This document shows positions 8,549-17,123 of a stretch of DNA of 64,000 nt, one piece after another. Both the position numbers and the translations under genes were made by a program. Below the pieces are notes generated by a model. It had not been told where the DNA came from and did no database searches. It saw only the letters and a list, made by a program, of their open reading frames with translations. The DNA is taken from NCBI GenBank assembly GCA_052103955.1, contig JBQELO010000002.1:1-64000 (forward strand). The letters run 5' to 3'. The stretch is from Paenalcaligenes sp052103955 (GTDB lineage Bacteria > Pseudomonadota > Gammaproteobacteria > Burkholderiales > Burkholderiaceae_B). The first letter of the stretch is position 1. Every line of letters begins with the position of its first letter.

Positions 8549-10090
8549 TTAGAAAGAGCCGTGCTTTTTGAAGTCTTGAATGGCGGCAGCCAATTCAGCT
8601 TCATCTTCTTTGCTCAGGTTCTGCGTATCTTGGATACGGTTCACCAGATCAGCATGCTTGTTACGCAGCGAATCTTTCAAAGCTTTTTCGAATGGCAGAA
8701 TCTGCGCAACTTCGAGGTCATCCAAGTAGCCATTGTTAATGGAGAACAGGCTGACAGCCATTTCCCACACTTCCAATGTGACGTACTGAGGTTGCTTCAA
8801 CAGCTCTACAGCACGACGACCACGCTCTAACTGACGACGTGTAGCTTCATCCAGATCAGAAGAGAACTGCGCAAACGCAGCCAATTCACGGTACTGAGCC
8901 AGGTTAGTACGAATACCACCGGACATTTTCTTGATCACTTTGGTCTGAGCTGCACCACCCACGCGGGATACGGAAATACCAGCGTTAATCGCAGGACGTA
9001 CACCGGAGTGGAACAAGTCTGTTTCCAAGAAGATCTGACCATCAGTAATAGAAATTACGTTGGTAGGAACGAAAGCGGAAACGTCACCAGCTTGGGTTTC
9101 AATAATTGGCAGAGCGGTCAAAGAACCTGTTTTGCCTTTTACTTCACCGTTAGTCAGGCGCTCTACGTACTCAGCGTTAACACGAGCAGCACGCTCCAGC
9201 AAACGGGAGTGCAGGTAGAACACGTCACCAGGGTAAGCTTCACGACCTGGAGGACGACGCAACAGCAAGGAAACCTGACGGTATGCCCACGCTTGTTTGG
9301 TCAAGTCATCATAAACGATCAGAGCATCTTCACCACGGTCACGGAAGTATTCACCCATTGTGCAACCGGCGTAAGGAGCCAAGTATTGCATCGCAGCGGA
9401 TTCAGAAGCAGCCGCAGCAACCACAATGGTGTATTCCAGAGCACCGTGCTCTTCTAACTTACGTACTACGTTGTTGATGGTAGAAGCTTTCTGACCAACA
9501 GCTACGTATACACAAGTAACGTTTTTGCCTTTCTGGTTGATGATGGTGTCAATCGCCACAGCTGTTTTACCAGTCTGACGGTCACCAATAATCAATTCAC
9601 GCTGACCACGGCCAACTGGCACCATGGAGTCAATCGCTTTAATACCAGTTTGCAGAGGCTGATCAACGGATTGACGAGCAATCACGCCAGGAGCAACCTT
9701 TTCGATTACGTCCGTAGCTTTAGCATTGATTGGGCCTTTGCCATCAATTGGGTTACCCAGTGTATCCACTACGCGACCGCGCAGTTCAGGACCCACAGGA
9801 ACCTCAAGAATACGACCTGTAGCTTTAACAGGGTCGCCTTCCGACACACCTGTGTACTCGCCCAGAATAACGGCACCAACGGAGTCACGCTCCAGGTTCA
9901 GCGCCAAGCCGTATACGTTGTTAGGGAACTCTAGCATTTCCCCTTGCATCACATCGGACAAGCCGTGGATACGTGTAATACCGTCAGTCACGGAAACGAC
10001 CGTGCCCTGCGTGCGAATGTCTGCAGACGCGCCAAGGCCTTCAATTCGGCTCTTGAGCAGTTCGCTGATCTCAGACGGATTAAGTTGCAT
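8549..10090 (-). CDS. atpA: F1Fo ATP synthase alpha subunit
   Basis: Non-catalytic nucleotide-binding subunit of 513 residues, the usual length. MQLNPSEISELLKSRIEGL at the N-terminus binds the delta subunit; Walker A is GDRQTGKTAVAID, Walker B ALIVYDDLTKQA, followed by SLLLRRPPGREAYPGD with the arginine finger further on in GGIRTNLAQYRELAAFAQF region (SVSRVGGAAQ). The start ATG 10090 has CAGGAG seven bases upstream. Sits between atpH and atpG. Confidence 0.97.
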   Translation of the reverse strand: MQLNPSEISELLKSRIEGLGASADIRTQGTVVSVTDGITRIHGLSDVMQGEMLEFPNNVYGLALNLERDSVGAVILGEYTGVSEGDPVKATGRILEVPVGPELRGRVVDTLGNPIDGKGPINAKATDVIEKVAPGVIARQSVDQPLQTGIKAIDSMVPVGRGQRELIIGDRQTGKTAVAIDTIINQKGKNVTCVYVAVGQKASTINNVVRKLEEHGALEYTIVVAAAASESAAMQYLAPYAGCTMGEYFRDRGEDALIVYDDLTKQAWAYRQVSLLLRRPPGREAYPGDVFYLHSRLLERAARVNAEYVERLTNGEVKGKTGSLTALPIIETQAGDVSAFVPTNVISITDGQIFLETDLFHSGVRPAINAGISVSRVGGAAQTKVIKKMSGGIRTNLAQYRELAAFAQFSSDLDEATRRQLERGRRAVELLKQPQYVTLEVWEMAVSLFSINNGYLDDLEVAQILPFEKALKDSLRNKHADLVNRIQDTQNLSKEDEAELAAAIQDFKKHGSF

Positions 10091-10126
10091 GTTCAGACTC
10101 CTGGAATCCTGTATTCTGGCCTGCCA

Positions 10127-10666
10127 TCAAGCTGCCAATGTGTCGCGCATGCGGGCCAGACGGGCCTGCACGGAAGTATCAAGTACCTGATCGCCTACCA
10201 CTACGCGAACGCCGCCGATCAAATCAGTATCAACGGTGACTTCAGGCTCAAGCTTCAAACCGAATTTTTTCTCAAGTGCGGCAACAAGCTTATTCAGCTC
10301 ATCACCTTGCAAGGGGAACGCACTGCTGATGCGGGCTACAGCACTACCTTCTTGTTTATGTTTCAGAAGGTCAAACTGTTCAGCAACCTGCGGCAACAGC
10401 AGCAGGCGTCCGTTAGCAATCAGCAAGTTCAGCAGATTGCATGCCTTGTCATTCAGTGGGGTTTTCAGCAGACCTGAAAAAATCTCAAAACGCTGCGTAT
10501 TGTTCAGCGCGGGCGTAGCCAGTGCTTCACGAACGTCGGGAAGATCAGCCACCTGAGCCATTTCGGACAAGAGGGCCGCCCATTGCTCAAGAGCACCCTG
10601 TTCCTGGCTTACCGCCTCGAACAGCGCCTCAGCGTAAGGTCTGGCAATAGTCGATAGTTCAGCCAT
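10127..10666 (-). CDS. atpH: F1Fo ATP synthase delta subunit
   Basis: Peripheral-stalk subunit of 179 residues that holds F1 to the b dimer. It starts MAELSTIARPYAEALFE, the conserved N-terminal helical domain, and ends in the family signature region VTVDTDLIGGVRVVVGDQVLDTSVQARLARMRDTL. ATG 10666 has GAAGG upstream. It lies 14 bases after atpF and 36 bases before atpA. Confidence 0.95.
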   Translation of the reverse strand: MAELSTIARPYAEALFEAVSQEQGALEQWAALLSEMAQVADLPDVREALATPALNNTQRFEIFSGLLKTPLNDKACNLLNLLIANGRLLLLPQVAEQFDLLKHKQEGSAVARISSAFPLQGDELNKLVAALEKKFGLKLEPEVTVDTDLIGGVRVVVGDQVLDTSVQARLARMRDTLAA

Positions 10667-10680
10667 GGCCTACCTTCAGA

Positions 10681-11151
10681 TTAAAGTTCTGCTTCAAGCT
10701 GGTTTAACAGCTCGGCATGCACAGAAGAATCAACTTCGCGTCGCAGAATCTGCTCGGCACCAATTACGGCCAATTTGGCCACATCGCCACGCAGTTGATC
10801 ACGCAAACGCTGTACTTCCTGTACCGCGTCCAGGTGAGCCTGGGCGATGATACGGGCTTTTTCATGTTCAGCTTCAGCGCGTGCTTGTTCGATAAGTGCA
10901 GCAGCTTGCTTTTCAGCTTCAGCCAAACGTGCATGGTTATCGGACTTCGCGGATGCTTCCATCAGACTGATACGTGCCTGAGCTTGTGCCAGATCAGCTT
11001 TGCCTTTATCGGCTGCAGCTAGACCATCGGCAATCTTTTGGCGACGATCATCGATTGCTCTCGTCAGTGGTGGCCATACGAATTTCATCGTAAACCAAGC
11101 CAAGACGAAAAACACGATCATCTGGAAAAAGAGAGTCGCGTTTAAATTCAC
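10681..11151 (-). CDS. atpF: F1Fo ATP synthase subunit b
   Basis: Peripheral stalk protein of 156 residues: one N-terminal membrane helix (LFFQMIVFFVLAWFTMKFVW) and a long Ala/Glu/Lys/Arg-rich amphipathic coiled coil (DDRRQKIADGLAAADKGKADLAQAQ onwards) that dimerises and reaches up to the delta subunit. The start codon is GTG at 11151, preceded by AAGGGAT; the same start context occurs in Bordetella relatives. It follows atpE with a gap of about 135 bases holding a small GC-rich hairpin. Confidence 0.95.
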   Translation of the reverse strand: MNLNATLFFQMIVFFVLAWFTMKFVWPPLTRAIDDRRQKIADGLAAADKGKADLAQAQARISLMEASAKSDNHARLAEAEKQAAALIEQARAEAEHEKARIIAQAHLDAVQEVQRLRDQLRGDVAKLAVIGAEQILRREVDSSVHAELLNQLEAEL

Positions 11152-11287
11152 GGTCGTATCCCTTAAATACCTCTTGTGCCGGACTAAAAATGTACCGACA
11201 CCCTATGTTCAAGTCGAGAGCGGCGCAATGTACAGCACCGCCAACCTCAACTGCCTGTCCGCCGTAGGGCCAGCGGACGCGCCGCTA

Positions 11288-11530
11288 TTAACCAACGAAT
11301 GGGTTAGCAAACGCAAACAACATGGCAATACCAACGCCAATCAGGAAGGCCGCATCGATCAGACCAGCCAACAGGAACATTTTGGTTTGCAAAGCGTTCA
11401 TCAGCTCTGGTTGACGAGCAGAAGCTTCCAAGTATTTACCACCCATCAGGGCAATACCGATACTGGCACCAAATGCACCCAGACCGACGATAATACCGCA
11501 AGCCAGTGCAACAAAAGCAACGTTGGTCAT
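11288..11530 (-). CDS. atpE: F1Fo ATP synthase subunit c
   Basis: Proteolipid of 80 residues that forms the proton-driven rotor ring. Two membrane helices joined by the polar loop ARQPEL; the proton-carrying acid is the Asp in LAGLIDAAFLIGVG. The Na+-binding set of polar residues seen in sodium-dependent rings is not evident, so this is a proton-type ring. AAGGAG stands seven bases before ATG 11530, the strongest ribosome binding site in the operon, as expected for the most abundant subunit. Confidence 0.96.
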   Translation of the reverse strand: MTNVAFVALACGIIVGLGAFGASIGIALMGGKYLEASARQPELMNALQTKMFLLAGLIDAAFLIGVGIAMLFAFANPFVG

Positions 11531-11609
11531 GACAACTCCTTGGTTAAAAATCTTGTGTTCAAAAAAACAAATAAAAAACGGAACGGCGTAGCAGAAAACC
11601 TGATCAGCC

Positions 11610-11636
11610 CCGGGTTAGACACCGCGCCAAACCCGG
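11610..11636. other. Hairpin between atpB and atpE
   Basis: Perfect 7-bp stem CCGGGTT/AACCCGG with a 13-base loop just past the atpB stop in a 113-base gap. It could protect or separate the highly translated atpE message from atpB; there is no U-run for termination. Function inferred. Confidence 0.35.
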
Positions 11637-11643
11637 AATATGT

Positions 11644-12522
11644 TTAATGGCCTTCGTGAGCCTGACCCACGTAAACGAGTGTCAGCATCATGAAAATAAA
11701 CGCCTGTAGCAGCACGATCAGAATATGGAAAATTGCCCATATAGAACCGGCTAATACGTGACCTACACCCAAGCCAATGCTTGAACCATTAAACCCTGTC
11801 CATGCCCCGCCTAACAACGCGATCAACATGAAAACCAGCTCACCCGCGAACATGTTACCGAACAGTCGCATACCGAGAGAAACCGTTTTGGCCCCGTACT
11901 CGATAAGGTTCAGCAAGAAGTTGAACGGAGCCAGCAGCACACCAGCAATACCACCAAAGGTAAAGGGGGCTGTAAATAGTGATTTGACAAAGCCACTAGG
12001 CTTATGCATTTTGACGCTGTAGTACAGTGTCATCAACAACACGCCCAAAGACATGCCCATAGGGATGTTCAAGTCAGCGGTTGGCAAAATACGGTGGTAG
12101 TACAAGGGGTCGCCAAACTCAGAGGCAAGACCTAGCTGGATAAACACCCAACCCAAGAAATCCACAGGGATCAAGTCCAGCACGTTCATCAGAATGATCC
12201 ACAAAAACACAGTCAGTGCCATGGGTGCCACAAAGCGGCGGGATTCTTCGTTTTGAACAATGGATTTAGCCTGATCAGCAACCCAGTCAACCAGCATTTC
12301 AGCGGCGGTTTGGAAGCGACCTGGTACACCTGCTGTTGCAGAGCGCGCTGCACGGTACAAGAAAAACACGACCAGCAAACCCATGAACAACGACCAGAAG
12401 ATCGAGTCATAGTTGATGATGCTGAAATCGGCTATAACACTCTGCTTTTCACCCACGCTGTTCATATGAACAAGGTGGTGCTGAATGTAGTCAGACTGAG
12501 GCGAAATACCACTAGCAGCCAT
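11644..12522 (-). CDS. atpB: F1Fo ATP synthase subunit a
   Basis: Membrane stator of 292 residues with about six helices and the half-channels for protons. The essential Arg is in KTVSLGMRLFGNMFAGEL; the C-terminal LLQAFIFMMLTLVYVGQAHEGH is typical of beta- and gammaproteobacteria. The N-terminus (SDYIQHHLVHM) is the periplasmic lead found in this group. It lies 50 bases after atpI. Confidence 0.96.
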   Translation of the reverse strand: MAASGISPQSDYIQHHLVHMNSVGEKQSVIADFSIINYDSIFWSLFMGLLVVFFLYRAARSATAGVPGRFQTAAEMLVDWVADQAKSIVQNEESRRFVAPMALTVFLWIILMNVLDLIPVDFLGWVFIQLGLASEFGDPLYYHRILPTADLNIPMGMSLGVLLMTLYYSVKMHKPSGFVKSLFTAPFTFGGIAGVLLAPFNFLLNLIEYGAKTVSLGMRLFGNMFAGELVFMLIALLGGAWTGFNGSSIGLGVGHVLAGSIWAIFHILIVLLQAFIFMMLTLVYVGQAHEGH

Positions 12523-12572
12523 CTGAATTACCCTGTGACGTATACATTATGGGTACAAGACCCGTTAATCGT

Positions 12573-13058
12573 TTATGGCAACTTGCCTGCGACAAGCAGC
12601 AGCACATATCCCTTTAATACACCGAGCAGCCCGAATAACAAGGCCGGCCACACAAGCCAACCTGTATCAGACCAGACCACTAGCGCCAAAATACCCAATG
12701 CAGAGCCTAGCTTAAACAGTTCGCCTACAAAAAAGGCTTGTACTGTTGCTGCTTTACCGCTGAATAAGTTCAGCAGCAGCCGCATGGCAAAAAGTGCATT
12801 TGGTATCAAGTAGGCTGCTGCCCCCAGCAACGCTGAGACTGCGGCATTACCTCCTGCGACCACCCACGAAATCACGATAACAACAATTGCCATGACTGCT
12901 TGAGCCATCAGCACTCGCGCTATTCCCATGCCAGAACGCTTTGCCAAACGGCTGCGTTGCTCTGGTGTCAGGACTAGCTTGTTGTCATCCTGTACTTCGT
13001 TGGTTTCTGGTCCGACAGCCTGTAACTGAGTGCTATCGGTGTTGTTGGCCCGCTGCAT
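12573..13058 (-). CDS. atpI: F1Fo ATP synthase assembly protein AtpI
   Basis: Membrane protein of 161 residues with four predicted helices (MGIARVLMAQAVMAIVVIVISW; VSALLGAAAYLIPNALFAM; VQAFFVGELFKLGSALGILALVV; LVWPALLFGLLGVLKGYVLLL) after a hydrophilic N-terminus of about 55 residues. AtpI helps assemble the c-ring and is the usual first gene of the operon. Two in-frame upstream ATGs (13115 region and 13088) lack a ribosome binding site; ATG 13058 has GAAAGG seven bases before it, so I take that start. Sequence conservation in this family is low, but position and topology agree. Confidence 0.85.
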   Translation of the reverse strand: MQRANNTDSTQLQAVGPETNEVQDDNKLVLTPEQRSRLAKRSGMGIARVLMAQAVMAIVVIVISWVVAGGNAAVSALLGAAAYLIPNALFAMRLLLNLFSGKAATVQAFFVGELFKLGSALGILALVVWSDTGWLVWPALLFGLLGVLKGYVLLLVAGKLP

Positions 13059-13181
13059 ACTTAGCCTTTCTGATTGAACATCTTGCATAGTGACTATTGC
13101 TTTGCAAGACAACACTTTACATGCGAAAAATCGCGTAAATATGGCAATTCATCTCTAAGTTGCTTGGTGCCAAACCCGTAA

Positions 13182-13211
13182 AGTATAGCGTCTTTTTTTT
13201 GCTTCACGCAA
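13182..13211 (-). promoter_or_regulatory. Candidate sigma70 promoter of the atp operon
   Basis: Reading the minus strand, TTGCGT (13211-13206) and TATACT (13187-13182) are separated by 18 bases, giving a transcript start near 13175 and a leader of about 115 bases before atpI. The -10 match is good and the -35 only fair. It is the best promoter-like pair in the gap. Confidence 0.45.
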
Positions 13212-13280
13212 ATTTACAAAGGCATTCACGCCACAAATCGTTACCTTCTTTTAGTCATAATACGGCAACGAAATATGATA

Positions 13281-13304
13281 ATGGGGCGCAAAGCCGCGCC
13301 CCAT
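13281..13304 (-). terminator. Strong hairpin after the enoyl-CoA hydratase gene
   Basis: Perfect 9-bp stem ATGGGGCGC/GCGCCCCAT with a six-base loop, 28 bases past the hydratase stop. The following minus-strand bases are AT-rich but not a clean U-run, so this may be a weak terminator that insulates the atp promoter. Confidence 0.45.
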
Positions 13305-13331
13305 ATAGCTTGCTGAATAGTAAAGACACTA

Positions 13332-14111
13332 TTAGCGGTGTTGGAATTTTGGTGGTCGTTTTTCCACAAATGCGTTCATGCCCTCTTTTTGATCGTGTGT
13401 ACCAAACAAAGTCTGGAAACTTCTACGCTCAAATAACAGTCCCTCTGCCAATGGGCTCTCGTAGGCACGGTTAATGTTTTCTTTAGCCATGATCAAACAC
13501 TGCAATGGCATGCTAGCTATGGTTTCCGCTACTTTCATGACTTCGTCCATTAGCGTATCAGCAGGCACCACACGTGACACCAAGCCAGAAGCTTCAGCCT
13601 CATCGGCTTTCATCATGCGTGCAGTCAAAATCATGTCCATGGCTTTGGCTTTACCAATAGCGCGTGGTAAACGTTGTGTGCCGCCATAACCGGGGATCAC
13701 ACCAATCTTAATTTCTGGTTGGCCAAACTGTGCGTTATCGCCAGCAATAATCATGTCGCACTGCAAGGCCAGTTCGCAACCACCACCCAGCGCATAGCCT
13801 GACACGGCTGCAATCACGGGCTTACGAATGCGGCGCAAATCTTCCCAATCACCGCCTAAAAAGTCCGCACTGTACACATCGTGAAAGAACCAGTCTTTCA
13901 TGCCAGCAATGTCTACCCCTGCTGCAAAGGCTTTGGGGCTGCCGGCCAATACGATGACACCAATGTCTGGGTTTGCATCTAACGACCGCATGGCTTGCGC
14001 TAACTCGCCAATCAATTCATTATTTAAAGCATTCAGTGCCTTAGGCCTATTGATCTGTACGATACCCACGCGTCCGCGGGTTTCGATCAGAATTAAAGAT
14101 GTTTCGCTCAC
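13332..14111 (-). CDS. Enoyl-CoA hydratase
   Basis: Crotonase-fold protein of 259 residues, the usual length for short-chain enoyl-CoA hydratases, acting in beta-oxidation. Both catalytic glutamates are in place (GGGCELALQCD and FGQPEIKIGVIPGYGGTQRLPR), as is the oxyanion-hole segment FAAGVDIAGM. The start is GTG 14111 because CGGAGG lies five bases before it; longer in-frame starts would run into the divergent peptidase gene. It resembles PaaF/FadB1x-type hydratases, and it might serve phenylacetate catabolism, but it is 4 kb away from the paa genes and the substrate is not certain. Confidence 0.9.
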   Translation of the reverse strand: MSETSLILIETRGRVGIVQINRPKALNALNNELIGELAQAMRSLDANPDIGVIVLAGSPKAFAAGVDIAGMKDWFFHDVYSADFLGGDWEDLRRIRKPVIAAVSGYALGGGCELALQCDMIIAGDNAQFGQPEIKIGVIPGYGGTQRLPRAIGKAKAMDMILTARMMKADEAEASGLVSRVVPADTLMDEVMKVAETIASMPLQCLIMAKENINRAYESPLAEGLLFERRSFQTLFGTHDQKEGMNAFVEKRPPKFQHR

Positions 14112-14144
14112 ATTGCCTCCGTTAAGCATTCTTGAAAGTAAAAG

Positions 14145-15926
14145 ATGACTGCCAAAAATATACTGTATCGCGTTTGTTTTCCTGATCTTGCCGGACACCG
14201 TATACAGGTATCCCTGCATATTCCCAAACCTGACCCCGAGGGACAAGAACTATTTTTGCCCGCGTGGATTCCTGGTAGCTACCTTATTCGGGATTTTTCC
14301 CGCCAAATTGAAAGCCTTAGCGCCACCGCTGATAAGAAAACAGTAGCGGTAGAAAAGCTGGACAGTCACCGCTGGCGCTGTGCTCCCGCGAAAGGCCCTT
14401 TGCATATCGAATACACCGTTTATGCGTGGGATTTATCAGTGCGCAGCGCACACGTTGATGAAAGCCATATTTTCTTCAACGGCACCAGTGTATTTTTGGG
14501 TGTTCAGGGCCAAGAACAACAACCTTGCTTGGTGGATATTCAAGCCCCTAAAAAACACAAAGACTGGCGTGTTTACACCAGTTTGCCGCTAGCACCTAAA
14601 CGCACTAAAGAAGCTGCCAAACGCCATGAGTTCGGTGTGTATATGGCCCCCGACTACGACGCCCTACTGGATCACCCTGTAGAAATCGGTACACCACAGC
14701 ATATCAGTTTTCATGCCCATGGTGCACTGCACGAAATGGTGTTTACAGGCGTTATTCCTAATCTGGATTTAGAGCGTATTGCCGCTGACGCCAAAGCGAT
14801 TTGTGAAGCACAAATCAGCCTGTTTGAACCCGAAGATAACCGCGTTCCTTTCTTGGATAGCTCAGATCGCTATGTATTCATGACCATGGTGACGGGCGAC
14901 GACTATGGTGGCTTAGAACACCGCAGTTCTACAGCGTTAATGGCCTCACGCAGTGACCTACCTACGCTAAGCCAACGCGACCAACCCAAAAGTGCGGGTT
15001 ACCAAACCTTCTTAGGCTTGGTTAGCCATGAGTACTTCCATACGTGGAATGTAAAACGCATTAAGCCGGCCGCGTTTGCCCCCTATCAGTACCTGCTACC
15101 CAACTACACCGAGTTACTGTGGGTGTTTGAAGGTTTTACCTCGTACTACGATGATGTGATGCTGCTACGTTCCAAGGTAGTCACCGAAGAACAATACCTA
15201 AGCCTATTAGCCAAAAACATAGACGTCGTACACCGTACCGGCGGGCGCTTTAAACAATCGGTGGCTGAAAGCTCGTTTGATACGTGGACCCGCTTCTACA
15301 AACAGGACGAAAACTCACCCAACGCGCTGGTCAGCTACTACAGCAAAGGCGCACTGGTTGCGCTAGGTCTGGACCTACTGCTGCGACAACGCACCAACGA
15401 TGAACGCAGCTTAGACGACGTTGTACGCTTGATGTGGCAGCGTTATGGCCGCGACTTCTATCAAGGCCAAGGTGTAGGCATCCCCGAAGAGGCCATGCCT
15501 GCTCTGATACAGGAAGCGACCGGTGTGGACGTGAGCGACTTCATACAGCGCTATGCTAACGGTCGTGAAGACGTACCGCTGCAAACACTTTTAGAGGCCC
15601 AAGGCATCACGTTAACGTGGCAGTCTGAGAGCAGCCTACCCTCACTAGATGTACGGTATAAAAACAGCCCACACGGCTTGCAAGTGGCAACAGCCTATGA
15701 AGCGGGTGCTGCACACCACGCAGGAATTTCTGCAAACGATATAATCGTGGCTCTGGATGGTTTACGCGTGAGTGATCAAGCATCACTAAACAAACTACTT
15801 GCTGCCTACTCGGCCGGAGACAAAGTAGACGTTCACGTATTCCGCCGCGATGAATTACGCAGCTTCCGCGCCAAACTCGGCCCGGCCCCACAACAGACTT
15901 GCTCGCTTAAACGTCTTATTTCCTGA
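14145..15926 (+). CDS. M61-family metallopeptidase with PDZ domain
   Basis: Protein of 593 residues related to glycyl aminopeptidases. It has the M61 N-terminal beta domain (FLPAWIPGSYLIRDFSRQI), the gluzincin zinc site HEYFHTWNVKR with the third-ligand glutamate helix (LLWVFEGFTSYYDD), the YSKGALVALGLDLLLR helix and a C-terminal PDZ domain (AYEAGAAHHAGISANDIIVALDG). No signal peptide is visible, so it is probably cytoplasmic. The start ATG 14145 is 33 bases from the divergent hydratase start. Two bases separate its stop from the next ATG, suggesting an operon with the SDR, folB and ttcA. Confidence 0.9.
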   Translation: MTAKNILYRVCFPDLAGHRIQVSLHIPKPDPEGQELFLPAWIPGSYLIRDFSRQIESLSATADKKTVAVEKLDSHRWRCAPAKGPLHIEYTVYAWDLSVRSAHVDESHIFFNGTSVFLGVQGQEQQPCLVDIQAPKKHKDWRVYTSLPLAPKRTKEAAKRHEFGVYMAPDYDALLDHPVEIGTPQHISFHAHGALHEMVFTGVIPNLDLERIAADAKAICEAQISLFEPEDNRVPFLDSSDRYVFMTMVTGDDYGGLEHRSSTALMASRSDLPTLSQRDQPKSAGYQTFLGLVSHEYFHTWNVKRIKPAAFAPYQYLLPNYTELLWVFEGFTSYYDDVMLLRSKVVTEEQYLSLLAKNIDVVHRTGGRFKQSVAESSFDTWTRFYKQDENSPNALVSYYSKGALVALGLDLLLRQRTNDERSLDDVVRLMWQRYGRDFYQGQGVGIPEEAMPALIQEATGVDVSDFIQRYANGREDVPLQTLLEAQGITLTWQSESSLPSLDVRYKNSPHGLQVATAYEAGAAHHAGISANDIIVALDGLRVSDQASLNKLLAAYSAGDKVDVHVFRRDELRSFRAKLGPAPQQTCSLKRLIS

Positions 15927-15927
15927 C

Positions 15928-16704
15928 ATGACATACGCTTCATCTGCTGGTAAATGTGTATTGATTACGGGCGGAGCCCAACGCTTGGGCAAAGCCATGG
16001 CGCTGCGCTTTGCCCGCCAAGGCTGGGATATCGCGCTCCACTACCATCGTTCTCATGAACAAGCCTTAACAAGCCAAGCAGAAATAGAAGCGCTGGGGCA
16101 GCGGTGCGCACTGATACAAGGCGATTTATCGGACGCCCATGCCTCCAAAGACATTTTCGCGCGTAGCGTAGCAGCCTTAGGGCGTGTTGATGCAGTTATC
16201 AACAATGCTTCGCTATTTGAGTACGACAATGCCTGCGAGTTTTCGGCAGCACTGCTCAACCAACACTTGGGCCCCAACTTGGTTGCCCCCATCGAACTGG
16301 CACAGCAGTTGCACCAACATATACAACCGCACCACCCCGAGCGCCAAGGTGTGGTGATCAACTTGCTGGATCAAAAGCTGTGGGGTTATAACCCCGACTT
16401 TTTCTCCTACACGCTGTGCAAAGCAGCGTTGCAATCTGCCACCACCATGCTTGCACAAGGGCTAGCGCCCTTTGTTCGCGTGGTAGGATTAGCCCCTGGC
16501 CTGACCATGCCTAGTCACATGCAAAGCGAAGACGATTTCGCACGCACGCATGCACTGGCCCCCTTAGGTCGCGCCAGCACTCCTGATGACATCGCCAACG
16601 CCGCCTTAATGCTGGCAGAAAACCCCAGCATCACCGGCTCGTCTCTAGTTGTAGATGGTGGTCAACACCTCATGGGCCTACAACGCGATTTTAGTTTGCT
16701 TTAA
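15928..16704 (+). CDS. SDR-family oxidoreductase, pteridine-reductase-like
   Basis: Short-chain dehydrogenase/reductase of 258 residues. The NADPH-binding site is ITGGAQRLGKAMA with HYHRSHE after strand 2 (basic residues favour NADPH), NNAS is the strand-4 motif, and the catalytic Tyr/Lys are in YTLCKAAL; GLAPGLT and VVDGGQHL complete the fold. The wording of the glycine motif and the NLLDQKLW segment match SDRs annotated as pteridine or dihydromonapterin reductases. Its next neighbour folB makes a role in reduced-pterin metabolism likely. The start is ATG 15928; upstream in-frame codons overlap the peptidase gene. Confidence 0.82.
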   Translation: MTYASSAGKCVLITGGAQRLGKAMALRFARQGWDIALHYHRSHEQALTSQAEIEALGQRCALIQGDLSDAHASKDIFARSVAALGRVDAVINNASLFEYDNACEFSAALLNQHLGPNLVAPIELAQQLHQHIQPHHPERQGVVINLLDQKLWGYNPDFFSYTLCKAALQSATTMLAQGLAPFVRVVGLAPGLTMPSHMQSEDDFARTHALAPLGRASTPDDIANAALMLAENPSITGSSLVVDGGQHLMGLQRDFSLL

Positions 16705-16721
16705 ATACTCTTCTTTTTGTT

Positions 16722-17123
16722 ATGACACTCGCTTCGGCCATACCTCCCCCTCCCTCTGTACGCCGTGTTTTCTTCACCAACCTAGAATTGGGTGCCCGCA
16801 TCGGCATACTGGAGCACGAGCTACGCGCGACACAGCCTATCAATATTGACGCCGAATTCGACGTGCTCACACACCATGTCGTAGACGATCACAATATCGC
16901 TACGGTGTTGGATTACCGCCAATTGCGTAACGCCATCATTGAAGAGTGCACACAAGCACACGTAAACTTGCTCGAAACTCTGGTTGAACAAGTAGCCCGC
17001 CGGCTATTTACCGACTTCCCAGACCTTGTGCGCCTACGCTTGCGCATCAGCAAACCTCAGGCATTCAGCGATTGCGATGCCGTTGGCATTGAACTTGAAC
17101 AAAGCCGTACTGTTACACCATGA
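16722..17123 (+). CDS. folB: Dihydroneopterin aldolase
   Basis: Folate-pathway enzyme of 133 residues that cleaves 7,8-dihydroneopterin to 6-hydroxymethyl-dihydropterin and glycolaldehyde. The family core is FTNLELGARIGILEHE, the TVLDYRQLRNAI segment, NLLETLVEQVARRL with the conserved glutamate, and RLRISKPQAF with the catalytic lysine. The first 12 residues are extra. The stop overlaps the ttcA start by four bases (ATGA), so the two are translationally coupled. Confidence 0.9.
   Translation: MTLASAIPPPPSVRRVFFTNLELGARIGILEHELRATQPINIDAEFDVLTHHVVDDHNIATVLDYRQLRNAIIEECTQAHVNLLETLVEQVARRLFTDFPDLVRLRLRISKPQAFSDCDAVGIELEQSRTVTP

Noticed and set aside
11000..11647. A 215-codon plus-strand frame running across atpF, atpE and the gaps between them
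   Set aside because: It is antisense to three well-supported atp genes and looks like no protein family; the lack of stops is chance.
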